The notes under the pieces are model-generated. The model did not search any database, had not been told where the DNA came from, and worked only from the letters and a program-made list of their open reading frames with translations. A program made the position numbers and the translations under genes. A DNA stretch of 6,117 nucleotides, from contig JAQUUV010000128.1 of assembly GCA_028693695.1 (NCBI GenBank), positions 1-6,117 of the forward strand, in the 5' to 3' direction. The stretch's first letter is position 1; the number at the start of each line of letters is the position of its first letter. This stretch comes from Syntrophomonas sp. (lineage in GTDB: Bacteria > Bacillota > Syntrophomonadia > Syntrophomonadales > Syntrophomonadaceae). This document shows positions 4,767 through 6,117 of the stretch, piece by piece.

Positions 4767-6117
4767 TTAGGCCAGCTGTAATTCTCGGCAATATGGGCCG
4801 AATTATCTTGATTATTGGCATTGCTATGCTTAGCTGCCTAGCCTGGTCGCTTGCATATCACGAGGATGTTACACGAAGTATTGCCTTAGCAGCTTTTTTG
4901 ACTATTATCAGCGGACTCATTTTAAAGTTTGTCTATCCAGATCAGGATAGTATTAACTTCAAAGAGGGATTTCTATTGGTTAGCTCGGGATGGGTAGTGG
5001 CATCGGCCTTTGGGTCTCTGCCTTATATGCTCTCCGGGTACTTACCATCATTTGCTGATGCCTGGTTCGAGACCGTTTCAGGCTTCACTACTACCGGCTC
5101 CAGCGTGTTTACGGATGTAGAAGTCTTACCACGTGGTATATTGTTTTGGCGTTGCCTCACCCAATGGTTAGGAGGAATGGGTATCATTGCCCTGTTCGTA
5201 GCGATCATTGCCGGTATGGGAGCACGAGCCAAGCAGTTATTCAAGGCTGAAGTCCCGGGCCCCGTGTCAGATAAGCTCAGTCCCCGCATTCGCGATACCG
5301 CCCGTAAACTATGGATTAGCTATGTTATTATTAGCTTAGCATGCGTCTTAACTCTTTCTGCTCTGGGAATGGACATTTTTGACGCCCTCTGCCATACCTT
5401 TGCAACCATGGCCACAGGAGGTTTCTCCAACAAGAATGCCAGTATCGGATTCTATACCAGCCCTTTAATACAATGGACTATTATTTTGTTTATGTTTATT
5501 GCTGGAACTAACTTCACCCTACATTTTCTAGCTTTCAAGAAGCGCAGCATCTTAACCTATCTAAGGGACGCTGAATTCAAACTATATACTGGCATAGTCT
5601 TTTTGGCAAGCCTGTTCGTGGCTCTAAGCTTGAATACACAAGGAACAGCTATGGGATGGGAAGAGAAGATAAGAACAGCCTTTTTTCAAGTCGTATCTAT
5701 TGTTACTACAACCGGCTTTGCTACCGCCGATTATAATCTATGGCCGACCTTAGCAACAGGGGTGATTTTCCTGATGCTGTTTGTGGGTGGTTGTGCCGGA
5801 TCAACGGGAGGAAGTATTAAACCCGGTCGTTATCTCATCATTTTGTCTAGTATGATCATCGAACTAAAGAAGATGGTGCATCCCAAGGCAGTTTTACCTC
5901 TGCGATTTGGAGGAAAATTCATTAAGGAATCCCTGCTTATTAATGTTTTACTTTTTTTCTTTATCTACATTATGTTTTTAGCTCTAGGAACTATAGTACT
6001 AGCCTCACTGGGTATTGACATGTGGAGCAGCCTGACTGCCGCTGCCACTTGTTTGGGAAACATTGGCCCAGGGTTTGGTCAAGTAGGTCCAACCCAGAAT
6101 TTCGCCTTCATTCCTGA
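4763..6117 (+). CDS. trkH: Trk potassium uptake system, membrane K+ channel subunit TrkH (3' end cut by window)
   Basis: Integral membrane subunit that carries K+ across the cytoplasmic membrane under TrkA control. The frame stays open from the TTG to the window end, 451 codons with no stop or frameshift. The family is usually about 480 aa, so only about 30 residues are missing. All four pore loops of the SKT superfamily are visible with their filter glycines: SGFTTTGSS (about 106-114), ATMATGGFS (214-222), VTTTGFAT (314-321) and NIGPGFG (433-439). The conserved loop GGCAGSTGGSIK (342-353) in the second half of the protein is intact, as is LTQWLGGMGI in the first half. It is rich in Trp (ten residues), unlike the three transporter proteins of the other operon. 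The TTG start overlaps the trkA stop, with GGAGG 9 nt upstream. The alternative ATG at 4793 would shorten it by ten residues. KtrB is a relative, but the pairing with a two-RCK TrkA and the length favour TrkH. Confidence 0.95.
   Translation, partial: MIRPAVILGNMGRIILIIGIAMLSCLAWSLAYHEDVTRSIALAAFLTIISGLILKFVYPDQDSINFKEGFLLVSSGWVVASAFGSLPYMLSGYLPSFADAWFETVSGFTTTGSSVFTDVEVLPRGILFWRCLTQWLGGMGIIALFVAIIAGMGARAKQLFKAEVPGPVSDKLSPRIRDTARKLWISYVIISLACVLTLSALGMDIFDALCHTFATMATGGFSNKNASIGFYTSPLIQWTIILFMFIAGTNFTLHFLAFKKRSILTYLRDAEFKLYTGIVFLASLFVALSLNTQGTAMGWEEKIRTAFFQVVSIVTTTGFATADYNLWPTLATGVIFLMLFVGGCAGSTGGSIKPGRYLIILSSMIIELKKMVHPKAVLPLRFGGKFIKESLLINVLLFFFIYIMFLALGTIVLASLGIDMWSSLTAAATCLGNIGPGFGQVGPTQNFAFIP

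Overview
The window holds two divergent transport operons around a regulatory intergenic region of about 600 bp. The DNA is moderately AT-rich with strong Shine-Dalgarno sequences, and it carries a T-box riboswitch, a lipoprotein-anchored binding protein and a two-RCK TrkA beside TrkH. Together these point to a low- to mid-GC Firmicute, probably a clostridial lineage. A Syntrophomonas-like organism is a guess from general impression, not something the sequence proves.

Minus strand, 3203 down to 34: a promoter, a complete tryptophan T-box leader (about 3170-2906) ending in an intrinsic terminator, an unexplained inverted repeat, then three genes in transporter order. These are a substrate-binding lipoprotein (trpX, 2808-1804), an inner-membrane permease (trpY, 1742-828) and an ATPase (trpZ, 828-34). 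The permease stop and ATPase start share one base. The T-box has stem I with a UGG (Trp) codon in the specifier loop, stem II, stem III, a perfectly drawable antiterminator with its 7-nt bulge, and the competing terminator. The family of the three proteins alone (PF04392-type binding protein with a LivH-like permease) would leave the substrate open. The Trp specifier makes tryptophan uptake, switched on when tRNA-Trp is uncharged, the best reading.

Plus strand, 3330 to the right edge: a probable promoter and then trkA (3408-4766), the NAD(H)-binding regulatory subunit with two RCK repeats. It is followed by trkH (4763 to beyond 6117), the K+-translocating membrane subunit, which is cut by the window end about 30 residues before its expected C-terminus. 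trkH most likely starts at a TTG overlapping the trkA stop. The two make a Trk-type potassium uptake system and have no evident functional link with the tryptophan operon.

No mobile element, CRISPR, tRNA or rRNA was seen. I found no wholly new system. The most worthwhile observations concern the T-box leader: two UGG triplets near the specifier position, a UGGU bulge that predicts the tRNA discriminator base, and a 9-bp inverted repeat between the terminator and trpX.
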